Made by a program: the position numbers and the translations under genes
Assembly: GCA_036365145.1 (NCBI GenBank)
Contig: JAEOAD010000004.1
Coordinates: 48,638,001 to 48,702,000 of the forward strand
Direction: 5' to 3'
Origin: Orientallactaga sibirica
Lineage: Eukaryota; Chordata; Mammalia; Rodentia; Dipodidae
DNA length: 64,000 bases
Notes under the pieces: generated by a model
Database searches by the model: none
What the model saw: only the letters and a program-made list of their open reading frames with translations
What the model was told of the DNA's origin: nothing
Part shown: positions 24,011 through 35,641 of the stretch, one piece after another
Numbering within the stretch: the first letter of the stretch is position 1
How the letters are laid out: each line of letters opens with the position of its first letter

Positions 24011-24228
24011 GTGTGAGTTTGTTGAAATGAGTATCTAAAACAGACAAATTTATAGAGAAAGAAAGTGAAATGGTGGTTAGCAGAGGCCTTTGTTATAGGT
24101 TTAAATAATGTTCTAGAGAAACAGCGGTGATGTTTGTACAACAATGTCTAAACTGTACGCTCAAAATTGGCTGAAGTGGTAAATTTTATGATACATATAC
24201 TTTACCTTTAAATAAAAAATAAGTTAAA
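24011..24228 (+). mobile_element. Ancient L1 3' UTR, right part
   Basis: The segments gacaaatttatagagaaaga, gaaatggtggttagcagagg, aacagcggtgatgtttgtac and tggtaaattttatgatacat are the classic 3' end of mammalian L1 families. It continues directly from 22598 once the insertion and one TSD copy are removed. Confidence 0.88.
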
Positions 24229-24299
24229 TGTTATTGATTTCTGGGGTAAGATGGAAGATTAGACACTACCTCCATGTGACATAGTGGATCTATGTAGGT

Positions 24300-25775
24300 C
24301 ACTCAGGATAAATGTCAACAAATTTCAGAGTTAAGCCTGTGCCATAGGTCAAATGGACTTAACAGACATCTATAGAATATTTCTCAGCAATCCATGGAAC
24401 AACATATAAAATACATCACTTTTAGACCAGAAAGCAAGTCTTAATAAACACAAAACAATCAATGAAAATTATTTCTTTGTATCTTACAAGGTCACAGTAA
24501 AAAAAAACTAGAAACCAATATAGCAAGAGACACCACAGAAGCTATACAAATATATGGAGACTAAACAACATATTACTGAATGACCAGTGGGTCACTGAAC
24601 AAACCAAGGAGGAAATTAAAAAATTCCCAGAATCCAATAAAAATGAAAGCAAAATTTATCAGAATCTTTGAGATACATCAAAGGCAGTTCTAAGGGAGCA
24701 GTTTATAGCTACATAAGTTTACATAAAAATTATTTTTGAGGCACTTTCACAGGCTAACCTGGAACTCCCTCTGCAGCCTAGGCTGGCCTCAAACTCACAA
24801 TGACACCCTACCTCAGCCTCCTGAATGTTGGGAATATAGGGATGAGCCATGACACCCATATCTCAAATAATTAATGATGTATCGCAAGCTTAGGACTTGA
24901 TGGATTCATTGCTGAACTCTACCAGACCATTCAAACTGTTTCATAAGGGGAAAAAGGAAAAAACACTACCTAATTCATTCTATAAAGTCAGTATAGAATG
25001 ATACTGAATCCCAAAACTGGATAAGGACAGACCAAAAAAGAGAAAACTATATGCTAATTTCCCAAAGGAAAATAGACACAAAAAATTTAAAAAACAACCT
25101 GCAAATGGATTTAAAGAACACATCAAGAAGATCGTATACTGCAATCAAATTGATTTCATTTCAGCAATGAAAGGATGGCTTAATATATACAAATTAATAT
25201 ATGTATAAAGCATATAAATCAACCTCAAGGAAAAAAACACATGGTCACCTCAACAAATGAGTAAGAGGCCTCTGACGAAGTTCAGCATCCTTTCATGATA
25301 AAATCCCTGAAGAAACCATGCACAGAAGGAATATACTGCGATATAACCAAGGCAACATACAACAAATTTATAGTGAACTTATTCCAAGGGAGTAAAAACT
25401 GAAAGCATTTCCTCTAAAACCGTGGCCAAGACAAAGGTGCCTACTATCTCCATTTTTTATGCAACACGGTGCATGAAGTCTTAGCTAGGGCAAGAAAAGA
25501 AAGAAACAAAAGGAACACAAGTAGGAAAGGAAGAAATCAATGCATCCCTCTTTCGCAGAGGGCATGACCATGAAAAGATTCTAATGACTCCACCAGAAAT
25601 CTCTTCATCCTGATAGATATTTTCAGCAAAGTAGCAGGACAAAACCTGCTATCTATAAAATACAAATGCACAAAAATCAATAACTTTTCTATATACCAAT
25701 AATGAGCTCACTGAAAAAGAAGTTAGTGGGAAGATATATTCATAATAGCTTTAAAAACTTAAGCACCAAGTAATA
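24300..25775 (+). pseudogene. Decayed L1 ORF2 (reverse transcriptase region)
   Basis: Ordered pieces of L1 ORF2 are visible: ggtcaaatggacttaacaga, aaccaaggaggaaattaaaa, aaactggataaggacagacc, gcatttcctctaaaaccgtg, and a corrupted catalytic FADD region near 25552-25572. Stops and frameshifts occur throughout. An antisense B1-like SINE interrupts it. It is older than the L1 at 32-36 kb. Confidence 0.75.
24735..24866 (-). mobile_element. Old B1-like SINE inside L1
   Basis: Antisense order: gctaacctggaactccctct, cagcctaggctggcctcaaa, tacctcagcctcctgaatgt. Diverged, with no clear TSD. Confidence 0.75.
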
Positions 25776-25784
25776 AATGCAACC

Positions 25785-26000
25785 ATCTCAGTGAGCCCTT
25801 TCTGATCATTTTATTATGAATTTTACAAACTCTCTCAACCTTGCACTTCATACTCCCATTCCTTTTACCTGCCTTTTCCCCTTCTCTTTTCTTAGCAGCA
25901 ATCACAAATATTCCTCTATTTCATTTAGTTCACTGCCTGTCCCCACTCTGAAATACAGACGTGGAGGACAGGGATGCTATTGTTCGTAAGCCAACACCTG
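25785..26000 (+). mobile_element. L2 LINE 3' end
   Basis: The segments catctcagtgagccctttct, gatcattttattatgaattt, ttcactgcctgtccccactc and gtggaggacagggatgctat follow the 3' end of the ancient L2 LINE. Confidence 0.65.
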
Positions 26001-26221
26001 CGGCAGTAACTGCCTACAGCAAGTAATCAGCAAACAGGTCCTGAATGAGCTGTTTCTGTTAATGCCTGCAACCCTAGACCTGCAGGTGGAAGGAGGCAAA
26101 ATTAGCCACTCGTGGTCTATGGCTTGGAGCCAGGAAGATGTTATGTTGTAAGATGTAGAGTATTGAGTAAAAGAAAGATGACAGTGAAAACATGCATGAC
26201 ATTCAAAAAAAATGGAAATTA

Positions 26222-26380
26222 CAGGGCGTGGTGGCGCACGCCTTTAATCCCAGCACCAGGGAGGCAGAGATAGGAGGATTGCCATGAGTTCAAGGCCACC
26301 CTGAGACTACATAGTGAATTCTAGGTCAGCCTGAGCTAGAATGAGACCCTACCTTGAAAAACCAAAAAAAAAAAAAAAAA
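26222..26380 (+). mobile_element. B1 SINE
   Basis: A full B1 (acagggcgtggtggcgcacg to gagaccctaccttgaaaaac) with a poly-A tail. No convincing TSD was found. Confidence 0.93.
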
Positions 26381-28084
26381 AGGGGGAGAGAATCTATAAG
26401 ATATGGAAAAGAAATGAAACAGAAGAATATGTTAAGGTGGGCTTTATTTTGAGACAAATAGAACAAAAGCTCCAATAAGTGAAAAGGGGACACAAGGCCA
26501 GATTTCAGAAATACTAACCAGTACTACGTTCACATGTTAGGGCTGGCAGTGGGGGCCTGTGAACCTTGCCAAAGGATGGTTTAAGCCACCAGAGTAATGA
26601 ATTCACCAGAAGAATATGTTAATAAAGAAGGAAGAGAAAAGGATAGAGAGCATGACCTTGATGAGAACAGACTCAAAGGCTAAGGGTCAGGAAAGAAAGA
26701 AATTCTGGGACAAGTAAAATTTGGAAGAAAGCTGGGGGTGAGGGACAGATGAGGAAGGAACCAAAGCCACAACATTTGGCAAGGGGGCTGTCGATAACTT
26801 TAGAAAAGGGTTTGAAACGCTGGCCTATTTCTGTGGCTGTTTTCAAAAGTGTGATGCTTATAAAAGACACCTACATAAACTCACTCCCAGTACTGCTCCT
26901 CTGTTCATATTCATGTACATGCAAAGCAGTCTTGTCTTCTCCTCTTCATTCCTTCCTCCTTTTCCTCCTTTCCTTTCTTATATATTTATATGTATGGTTC
27001 TCATCAGCATCTAATACATTTGATTTGCTCATGCTTGTCTTACTGCCTTACCACATATAGAAAATATTGTCAATATTGGTTGAATTTTTAAATCTAAGTT
27101 AATTCCTTCTACCCTGACTAGACAAAAACTGTGTCTAGCACAAGTCGGTCATCTTATCTTCTCTGTCCTTAAAATGTCCCTCTCTGCCTATCATGCTTAC
27201 ATTTTTTTTTTCCTCTAACAAGCATTCCATTTGGCTCCATTCAGAGTGCCCTTCCCCTGGCTCTCTCTGCCCCTGTAGACTAATTACAGCATGCTATCTA
27301 CACTTCAGACCCAATTACAAAATATTCAGGTCATCTTTCCCTGTCTACACTGGATTAGAAATGCAGGTTGGGTAGAGGACTTTTGGAGACAGCTCACAGT
27401 CTAGAGAAAACAAGAAAACCATAAATCATAGCAATGAATACAGAAGGGAAAGCATACAAATTTGGGGATATATAGTGTATGAAAAATCCTATAAATTTCT
27501 AAACCTATGATAATGGTTTCAAATTGTCAGGAAATGGTTATATTGGGTATATCAAATTTGACTTAGTAATCATGAAGCCAAAAGTACAATTTTCATTATA
27601 AAACTTTCATGGAAACTGCAAGCTAATCTAGAAAATTCTTATGTGAAATGTATGTGCTAATCATATAGAGTTGTTGCTAGGGATTAAAGATGAGAAACAT
27701 GATATAAATATGATACAAATGATATATGGTACTTTCATATTCATAAAAAAAGTTTGCATATTTCATGTAACTGCCATAGCAACCCTGTGAATAGGCGGGT
27801 AACTCTCAGAAATGAAATGATGTATTCATTATCAATTCAACACTAACATATAGAGAGGAACTTTGTATAGTAGTGTCTAAAGTACGAGGGCAGTGTGAGG
27901 AACCAATAGACTAGAACCCCTTTACATGGGGGACACTGGCATAAATCCAGAGCACCAACTGCCGTTTTACTGTATTGATAATCAGACAGTACAGCAGAGC
28001 ACAAATCTTGAGCCATTTCACACCTCATAGTACAAAAGCAACTCTTAATCAATCAAGTAACTTTTAAAACTATGATTCTATCAG
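26381..28084. other. Unassigned DNA
   Basis: About 1.7 kb without SINEs. A weak antisense MIR-like segment lies near 27745-27835 (gccatagcaaccctgtgaat). The 103-codon frame at 26749 has no recognisable domain. Confidence 0.4.
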
Positions 28085-28420
28085 GGCTGAACATGTGTCA
28101 GATGGCAGATAGACAAGATTATTTATTGTAACAGCTTGCACGGCCAAAGACCAGAAACCTCATAAGTGAGTGTCTTTAGAGGGGAGATTAAATAAGTGGA
28201 ATGCTTCTATTAGTAAGTACAGTTCAAAGTAGTGAATGTGCAATTAACATCCGTGGACACAATGGGGACCAGAGACAGAATGTGTAGGATCACAAATGTA
28301 AAGTATGCACATATAAAGTGTTTGCCTCCACAGAGATAAATTGTGTATCTAGGAGATAGGGTGGGAATGGAAGTTTAAGCTTTACAGAATACCTTTTATG
28401 CCTATGATTTTGGAAAAATA
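28085..28420 (+). mobile_element. Possible ancient L1 3' fragment
   Basis: The segments gccaaagaccagaaacctca and agattaaataagtggaatgc resemble the 'compared with/dummy target' region of old L1 3' ends. Decay makes this tentative. Confidence 0.35.
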
Positions 28421-28678
28421 TAAATAAAACAAAATAACCACTACTCCAGGTACATATAAGGACAAAGCAAAAGAGAAATAATTCTGCCCTCCTCAAAGGA
28501 TCTTGGGACAGATGAAGATGCCACACACGAGCCCATGGGAAATTACAACAGTATGCACTTATGAATCAGAATTACTTGGGGGTACAAAGTTTTAATTTCC
28601 TCAATATCAAATTTTAGTGCTCTTAACATTGTGCTTAAAACAAAACAAAGATATGATCAGAAGCTCCCTTCTATGGCT

Positions 28679-28868
28679 TGGGCATGTCCAACCTGCAGCC
28701 TACAGATTGTAGGCCAGGACAGCTATGAGTGTGATCCAAAAGAAAATCTAAACTTACTTACAGCATAAGAGATATTCTGTATATTTTTAACTCAATTCTG
28801 CAGTTCTTGAGCATGAATTTTGTAGATGACACAGGCATGTCATAATGTAAGAAGGTTGGACAAGCCTG
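28679..28868 (+). mobile_element. hAT-type non-autonomous DNA transposon
   Basis: The left end tgggcatgtccaacc and the right end ggttggacaagcctg are imperfect terminal inverted repeats. The interior (ggccaggacagctatgagtg, then tgatcc) matches the known mammalian hAT-like 'gcggcccaggacggc' elements. No 8-bp TSD was confirmed. The orientation given is arbitrary. Confidence 0.7.
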
Positions 28869-29761
28869 GTAAGTTCAATATCTACAAAGGCTAGCCCTTG
28901 AAGCCCTTAGAGAAGTTTTGTTGCATTTGTTTATTTTTCTTGTTAGCTATATTTATGTTGTTTAACACACATGTTTTTGCTGCTCTATGTGGATCTTGCA
29001 GCAAAGACTACATACCTAAGAGACAGGTGTTATCTGAAGCCAGAAAACTAGACTTTGCATGTTTTCAAGTGGTAACTCGCCTTGCTGATCTCTATTAAGC
29101 ATTTGAAAATGTACAAACCACTCTTCTTTTGACCAAATGCTCAAAACCTACAGCAGAGAGGGGTAGAATAGACAAGGGCTAATTTTTAAATTGCTTTATA
29201 CACCGGAGAACAGCCTAAAGACTAAGACCTTACCACATGGGGAGTCCTCTGGGTGCCCACAACTAGGGTGCAAGAAAGTAAGGTAGAGCAGAAACATAGG
29301 TTACAAATTACCAGTGTAGGCCATAACTGCACAGGTCTCCTCAGCAAATGCATCCTAGAGAGGACAGCAATGAAGAGAATGAAGGAACTCAAGGAGGTGA
29401 GACCCAAAGTTGACAGCCACCTCAATGTCAGTACTTCAACTAGGACCGCAGTTGCTCAGAAAGTCTTAAACTGTAAGATGGAGAAGAGAGAAAGGATGTC
29501 TACCCACGCGTGGAGAGTCTCTGTGTTCTTGAGGCTATGTAGAGCATGGCTGAGTCAATGCCAGCTTACCATCTTTACCATCACTCATCAGCCTTGATCA
29601 TTTAGCAGCAAGAAAGGGCTATGAAACCCCAGTAACAGTGATGGAACAAAAAACTGCAGCTGAAGATTCCATGTGCTTACTTTGCAGGAACTGATCAGAC
29701 AACCAGAAATATCTGCAGTGTCTGTATGGCATTGGGGTTATGATTTTTACCTAAAGACATC
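28869..29761. other. Unassigned DNA
   Basis: Frames at 28898 (66 codons) and 29253 (114 codons) are open but show no domain, conserved start context or splice structure. I do not call a gene here. Confidence 0.4.
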
Positions 29762-29890
29762 TGTCTTTTGTTAATTTTTTTTGACAGGGTCTCACTATGT
29801 AGCCTAGGCTGCTGGTCTTGAACTTAAATCTGCGGCCTCAGTCTCCCTAGTCCTAGGATTATATAACTATGTGCCACCACATCTGGTTCT
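29762..29890 (-). mobile_element. B1 SINE (diverged)
   Basis: The segments acagggtctcactatgtagc, ctaggctgctggtcttgaac and ctaggattatataactatgt form an antisense B1 with the older 'tatgtagcctaggctg' sequence type, unlike the younger copies here. Confidence 0.85.
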
Positions 29891-29943
29891 GCTGTATATA
29901 TTTTAGAAAGCTTTTTAATTGTTTCACATCTAGTCAAGTTGTG

Positions 29944-30090
29944 GTTTTGTTGTTGTTGTTGTTTTATGTTGTTTTTGTTGCTGTTTTTCAAAGTAGGGTC
30001 TCACTCTAGCTTAGGCTGACCTAGAATTAACTATGTAGTCTCAGGGTGGCCTCGAACTATCATCGATCCTACCTCTGCCTCCCAACCAAG
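29944..30090 (-). mobile_element. B1 SINE, 5'-truncated
   Basis: An antisense B1: (TTG)n/poly-T, aagtagggtctcactctagc, then tgtagtctcagggtggcctc. It ends at cctctgcctccca, so its own 5' third is missing. Confidence 0.88.
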
Positions 30091-30218
30091 TTGGTATGTT
30101 TTAAATCTTTGTTTTTAATTTGCAATAAATGTTTACAACTTTTAAAAATATATCAGCAAACTTAAATCACCTATAAATAAGGGTTCTAAATACTTTTTTT
30201 TTTTTTAAGTTATACATG

Positions 30219-30352
30219 GAGGGTTGGATAGATGGTTTAGTAAAGCTTAACTGCTCCAGGTTCTATTCCTCAGTACCCATGTAAGGCCAGATGTACAAAG
30301 TGGCACATGCATCAAGAGTCTGTCTGTAGCAACTAGAGACCATGGCACACCC

Positions 30353-30403
<51 letters not shown>

Positions 30404-30504
30404 CTCCATGTTCGTCTATCTCTCTCTCTCCTCTCTTTCTCTCTCCATGTTCCTCTGTCTCTCTCTCTGCTTACAAACAAATTAAAATGTCTTTAAAAAG
30501 CTGG
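30219..30504 (+). mobile_element. tRNA-derived SINE (type A) with long (CT)n
   Basis: A sense copy with a damaged head (gggttggatagatggtttag), body, and long CT tracts (30356-30399 and onwards). The TSD is AGTTATACATG / AGTTGTACATG (30208-30218 and 30505-30515). The Arg-Glu-rich minus-strand frame is a translation of the CT tract. Confidence 0.92.
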
Positions 30505-30515
30505 AGTTGTACATG

Positions 30516-30656
30516 TATGGTTGTAGTGGCACATTTCTTTAATCCCAGCACTCAGGAAGCAGAAAGGTAAGAGGATTGCTACAAGTTCGAGGCAAGCCTG
30601 AGACTACATAGTGAATTCCAGGCCAGCCTGGGCTAAAGTGAGATCCTATTGAAATC
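30516..30656 (+). mobile_element. B1 SINE (diverged)
   Basis: The segments ttgtagtggcacatttcttt, aatcccagcactcaggaagc and gagactacatagtgaattcc form a B1 directly after the TSD of the previous SINE. Confidence 0.88.
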
Positions 30657-31836
30657 CCCCCAGAAAAGTTGTACGTTGATTTAACTGTATGAGGGTTGGC
30701 ACCCATGGTTGAAGAGTCAACTATACACCTTACAAAAATGTGAAAAGAAGGCAACCATTGCCTTAAGTTCTCCTGATACCTACGTGACTTTTGTTAGCAA
30801 CAAAGGGGTCTTCTTTGTAAGCTCTGTTGGAATATAGGCCAACAGCCTTGTCGCTGTCATCAGGATTCTCCTCTTTGAAGCACCTCAGTCCTCTGTAAGC
30901 AGAATCAAAGGAAAAATGGGGAGACACAGAACCCCCATGGTGGGTTAAGTCCAGTAGACCTTTTCCCTCACATTTATAAACTGAAAGCTGTGGACACAGC
31001 AAAAGCTAAGTCCTTGAGGCTGGAAACGAGCAATGGAGGGAAGCTGAGTTGGATGCAACCTGGGTCAGAGGATTGGGTCCCACCCCACTCCCAAACCTGG
31101 ACTTAACAAAAGCACCTGTACAGTAAATGCTCTGTGGTTACAAAATAACACAGTTTGGAAGACTAATATGGAACCACCCTAAATAAGTGACACAAAGCAG
31201 CACAGCAAGGGCTTTGAGGATGGAGCTGAGCATAAAACCCTGCCCCCTTTCAGACTCATCCAAGAAACATGTGAACAGGGCAAACACAGAGTAGCACAGC
31301 CAAGACTTAGAAAATTAAACTGAGATTAGAACTATTACCCTCAAAAAAAAAAGTGAGCAAGAAATTTAGTCTGAACCTGAACTCAGTGCCTGCCAGTCCA
31401 AACCAAGTGAACAATTGTCCAGCTAATAAGAATCCCCAGAACCTACACAATAGCATATACAATGGCCTGGATTCAATCCAATTTCCTTCTACTTAAAAAG
31501 ACCTAGTAAAATATGACCAGTTTTTATGGGGTTAAAAGGAGTCTAGTTCTGAGATGGCTCAAAGGGTAGAAACATGCCAATCCTCCAAGTGGATGTGGGA
31601 TGAAGGGAAAGACAGGAATTTTCAAAAGAGAAGTAGACACTACAAAGAGAACAAACTAGACATTATAAATAAACAGGAATTATGTAAAATTAAAACCCAC
31701 TGACTTTCTCAACAAAACAGCAGAGATAACAGAGAAGAGGCTGAACTTGAAGAGTAAGGAAAATTATTTGGAATAAAAAAAAGGAAAACTAATTTTAATT
31801 TTTATGGACCTGATGAAAAATAGCAAATCATTAATA
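30657..31836. other. Unassigned DNA
   Basis: About 1.2 kb with no gene or recognised repeat. A 79-codon minus-strand frame at 30763 has no recognisable domain. Confidence 0.4.
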
Positions 31837-31875
31837 TAGCTGGATGTGGTGGCATATGCCTGTAATCCCAGCAGC
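31837..31875 (+). mobile_element. B1 SINE 5' fragment
   Basis: The segment tagctggatgtggtggcata followed by tgcctgtaatcccagca is the first 39 nt of a B1. It is followed at once by poly-A, so it is a very short copy. Confidence 0.75.
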
Positions 31876-31878
31876 AAA

Positions 31879-31936
<58 letters not shown>
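31876..31936 (+). repeat. Poly-A then (AT)n
   Basis: About 21 A followed by about 20 AT units, probably grown from the tail of the B1 fragment. Confidence 0.95.
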
Positions 31937-31938
<2 letters not shown>

Positions 31939-32040
31939 TAAATATGTCCCAAATAATGATACACTTTGCTAGAAGCTCAAAGACAACCATATTTGAACAC
32001 ATCACAGCTACTTAAAAGCAAAGATAAAGAGAAAAATAAG

Positions 32041-32760
32041 GACTTCCAGTTAAGATAGCAGCATAGGAACCACGCCAAAGCAACCTAAGGGAGAAAAAGT
32101 GAAAAAAGAAAAAAAAAAAGAAAAGGAAAAAAACAGCAAAATACACTCTTCTACTAAAAAGTGAAGGTGTATAATAAATTGTCAACTGCAACAGAGAAGT
32201 AGGAGAAATCCAGAGCATCTAGAGCCCACAAAAGCAGGCAGAAGTGGCTGCAACAGCGGCAGTACCAGGTCATGACTGCAGCTGCCAGGCTTGGCCTGAG
32301 CTGCAGGAAAAGCCAGGTGAAGGGATTTTCCACTCAGTCTGGCCTCCTCAGCAACTCAAGAAATGTGAAGGGAGGACAGCAGAGACCAGCGGAGCAGCTT
32401 GTGAGGAAGAGAATAGCAAGGACCAGCAGGAGAACATCAGCCACCATTGACAGCCTCCCCTCCCCCCACTGCCAGCTCCAGCACGAGCAAGCACCAGAGA
32501 CCTGGGGAAGGGAGCTCACCTACACAGCACCTGGCACAGGCTATCAGAGCAGCAACCCACAGACCCAGACAGCCTACCTGAGCCCCACAGCACAGCAAAG
32601 AGGGTCCCAAGTGGGCAAGGAGCATAGCTGAGACCAAAGCCATCCCAAAAGGTAACTGGGATTACACCAGGTCAGTACCCACCAAAAAAAAGCCTGGTAT
32701 ATAGGCTTGCATAAGAAGGGCTAATTGCACCATCCATGTCAGGGTAAATTATATGTTAAA
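32041..32760 (+). promoter_or_regulatory. L1 5' UTR-like region
   Basis: It begins gacttccagttaagatagca gcatagg (broken here for length), a start typical of L1 5' ends. It then becomes GC-richer and CAG/CTG-rich, as expected of an L1 5' UTR with its internal promoter. Overlapping frames here (for example 32272-32631) do not resemble ORF1. It runs into the L1 ORF2 remnant about 0.2 kb downstream. Confidence 0.6.
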
Positions 32761-32861
32761 TCTGATGAATGGTCAGATCTGATCCTCTTAAATAAGCTAT
32801 ATTTGGGGCTTCTCATTTGTTGCTTCCTGATTTATAGTGCCTCCTCTTCTGTCATTTGCTG

Positions 32862-32938
32862 GGGCAGGGTCTCACTCATTCACAAGATGACCTTGGAACC
32901 CTCTACAGATCAGAAATCTCAGCCTCCCAGTTCATAGG
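32862..32938 (-). mobile_element. Possible diverged B1-like fragment
   Basis: The segments gggcagggtctcactcattc, acaagatgaccttggaacc and tctcagcctcccagttcata resemble an antisense B1. It lies at the junction of the L1 5' UTR and ORF2 parts. Confidence 0.4.
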
Positions 32939-32944
32939 GACATA

Positions 32945-35523
32945 CTATAAGAACATATACTCCACTAAGTTTGAAAATCTGTAAGAAATGGATGATTTCC
33001 TTGATTTATATGACCTACCTAAGTTAAATCAAGATGAGATTAACTGCTTATTAGACATATAACAAGTATGGAGATCCAATCAATTATTAAAAAGAAAAAA
33101 AAAACAGGCCCAGATGGATTCACTGGTGAATTTTACCAGACCTTCATGGAAGGAATAACACCAATGCTTCTTAAACTTTTCAATAAAATTGAAAAGGAAG
33201 GAATCCTACCAAACTCCTTCTACAAAGCCAGCATCACCCTGATACCAAAACTAGACAAAGATAGAACAAAAAAAGAAAATTACAGACCAATCTCCCATAT
33301 GAACATAGATGCAAAAATTCTCAACAAAATATTGGCAAACAGAATACAAGAATATATCAGAAAGATCATTCACCCCGACCAAGTAGGCTTTATCCCAGAG
33401 ATGCAGGGTGGTTCAACATATGCATATCGATAAATGTAATACATTATATCAGTGCACTGAAGGACAATAATCACATGATCATCTCAATAGATGTAGAAAA
33501 TGCATTTGAAAATACCCAACATCCCTTCATGATAAAAGTCCTACAGAGACTGGGAATAGAAGGAACATATCTCAACATAATAAAGATTATTTATGACAAA
33601 CCTATAGCCAATATAATACTAAATGGAGAAAACCTGAAGCATTTCCACTAAAATCAGGAACAAGACAAGGGTGTCCACTGTCCCCACTTTTATTTAATAT
33701 AGTACTGGACATCTTAGCCATAGCAATAAGGCAAGAGACACATATAAAAGGGAAACAAATTGGAAAGGAAGAGATCAAGTTATCATTATTTGCAGATGAT
33801 ACAATTCTATACATAAAGGACCCTAAAGTCTCTGCCAGCAAATTGTTAGAGCTGATAAACACAAATAGCCATGTAGCAGGATACAAAATAAACACAGAAG
33901 TCAGTAGCCTTCCTATACGATAACAACAACCACACAGAGGATGAAATATGAGAACCACTCCCATTCACAATTGCATCCAATAAATAAATAAATAAAAAGT
34001 ACCTTGGCTTTAAAACCTAACCAAGGAAATGAAGGATCTCTACAATGAAAACTTTAAAACACTCAAGTGAGAAATTGCAGAAGATACTAGGAAACGGAAA
34101 GACATCCCTTGTTCTTGGATTGGAAGAATTGATATCGTGAAAATGCAATCTTACCAAAAGCAATCTACACATTTAATGCAATCCCCATCAAAATTCCATT
34201 GCCATTCTTTACTGAAGTAGAAAAAGAAAATCCAAAAATTCATTTGGAAGCAAAAAAAAAAAAAAAAAACTTCAATATCTAAAACAATTTTGAGCAACAA
34301 AAATAAGGCTGGTGGTATCACCAGACCTGATTTTAACCTACATTACAGAGCCACAGTAACAAAAACAACATGCTACTGGCACAAAAACAGACATGTAGAT
34401 CAATAAAACAGAATAGAAAACCCAGATTTAAGTCCAGGTAGCTATAGCCACTTGATCTTCAACAAAAAATGCCAAAAATACTCATTGGAGAAAAGACAGC
34501 CTCTTCAGCAAATGGTGCTGGGAAAACTGGATATGTATCTGTAGAAGAATGAAAATAGATCCTTATCTCTCTCCGTGCACAAAAATTAAGTCCAAATGGA
34601 TCAAAGACCTTAATATCAGAACTGAAACTCTGAAACTGCTAGAGGAAAAAGTAGGGGAAACCCTTCAACATATTGGTCTTGGCAAAGACTTTCTGAATAT
34701 AACCCCGATTGCTCAGGAAATAAAACCGCAGGTCAACCACTGGGACCTCATGAAACTACAAAGCTTTTGTACAGCAAAGGACACTGTGAACAGAGCAAAG
34801 AGGCAACCTACACAATGGGAGAAAATCTTTGCCAGCTATACATCTAATATCTAGGATATACAAGGAACTCAAAAAACTAAATAATAAGAAATCAAACAAG
34901 CCAATTAAAAGTGGGCTATGGAACTAAATAGGGAGTTCTCAAAAGAAGAAATACAGATGGCATATAAACATCTAAAAAAATATTTTACATCCCTAGCCAT
35001 CAGGGAAATGCAGATTAAAACAATGTTGGGATTCCAACTCACTCCTGTCAGATTGGCTACTATCATGAAAACAAATGACCATAAATGCTGGTGAGGATGC
35101 AGAAAAAGAGGAACCCTTCTACACTGTTGGTGGGAATGCAATCTGGTCCAGCCACTGTGGAAATCAGTGTGGAGGTTCCTGAGACAGCTAAAAGTAGATT
35201 TACCATATGACCCAGCTATACCACTACTAGGCATATATCCTAAGGACTCATCTCACTACCTTAGAGATACTTGCTCAACCATATTTGTTGCAGCTCTATT
35301 CACAATAGCTAGGGAATGGAACCAGCCTAGATGTCCCTCAACTGATGAGTGGATAATGAAGATGTGGCACATTTGCACAATCAAGTTCTACTCAATGTTA
35401 AAGAAAAATGAAATTGTGAAATTTGCAGGGAAATGGATGGATCTGGAAAGGATTATACTTGGTGAGGTAACCCAGGCCCAGGAAGCCAAATATCACATGT
35501 TCTCTCTCATATGTGGATCCTAG
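32945..35523 (+). pseudogene. L1 ORF2 remnant: reverse transcriptase and C-terminal part
   Basis: ORF2 of L1 encodes an endonuclease and reverse transcriptase that copy L1 RNA into the genome. Here the endonuclease is missing. Sequence resumes just before the RT domain; a Gly-Pro-Asp-Gly-Phe motif lies near 33107-33121 in the frame 33068-33433. The catalytic FADD motif is at 33789-33800. Open pieces in different phases (33068-33433, 34549-34854, 35167-35523) show that frameshifts and stops have broken it. A stop at 35521-35523 ends the last piece. It cannot make an active protein. Confidence 0.9.
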
Positions 35524-35590
35524 CTACAAATGATTGCACTTCTATATAAGGGGAATAGAAAGGGAGGGAGGAGAAATTTAATAAGATGGT

Positions 35591-35641
<51 letters not shown>

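Noticed and set aside
23523..24047. 174-codon minus-strand frame, the longest outside simple repeats
   Set aside because: It is antisense to a rodent L1 3' UTR insertion and crosses its TSD. No domain is recognisable.
29253..29597. 114-codon plus-strand frame
   Set aside because: No recognisable domain; an opposing minus-strand frame covers part of it.
32272..32643. Overlapping frames on both strands, up to 119 codons
   Set aside because: They lie in the GC-rich L1 5' UTR-like region and do not resemble L1 ORF1.
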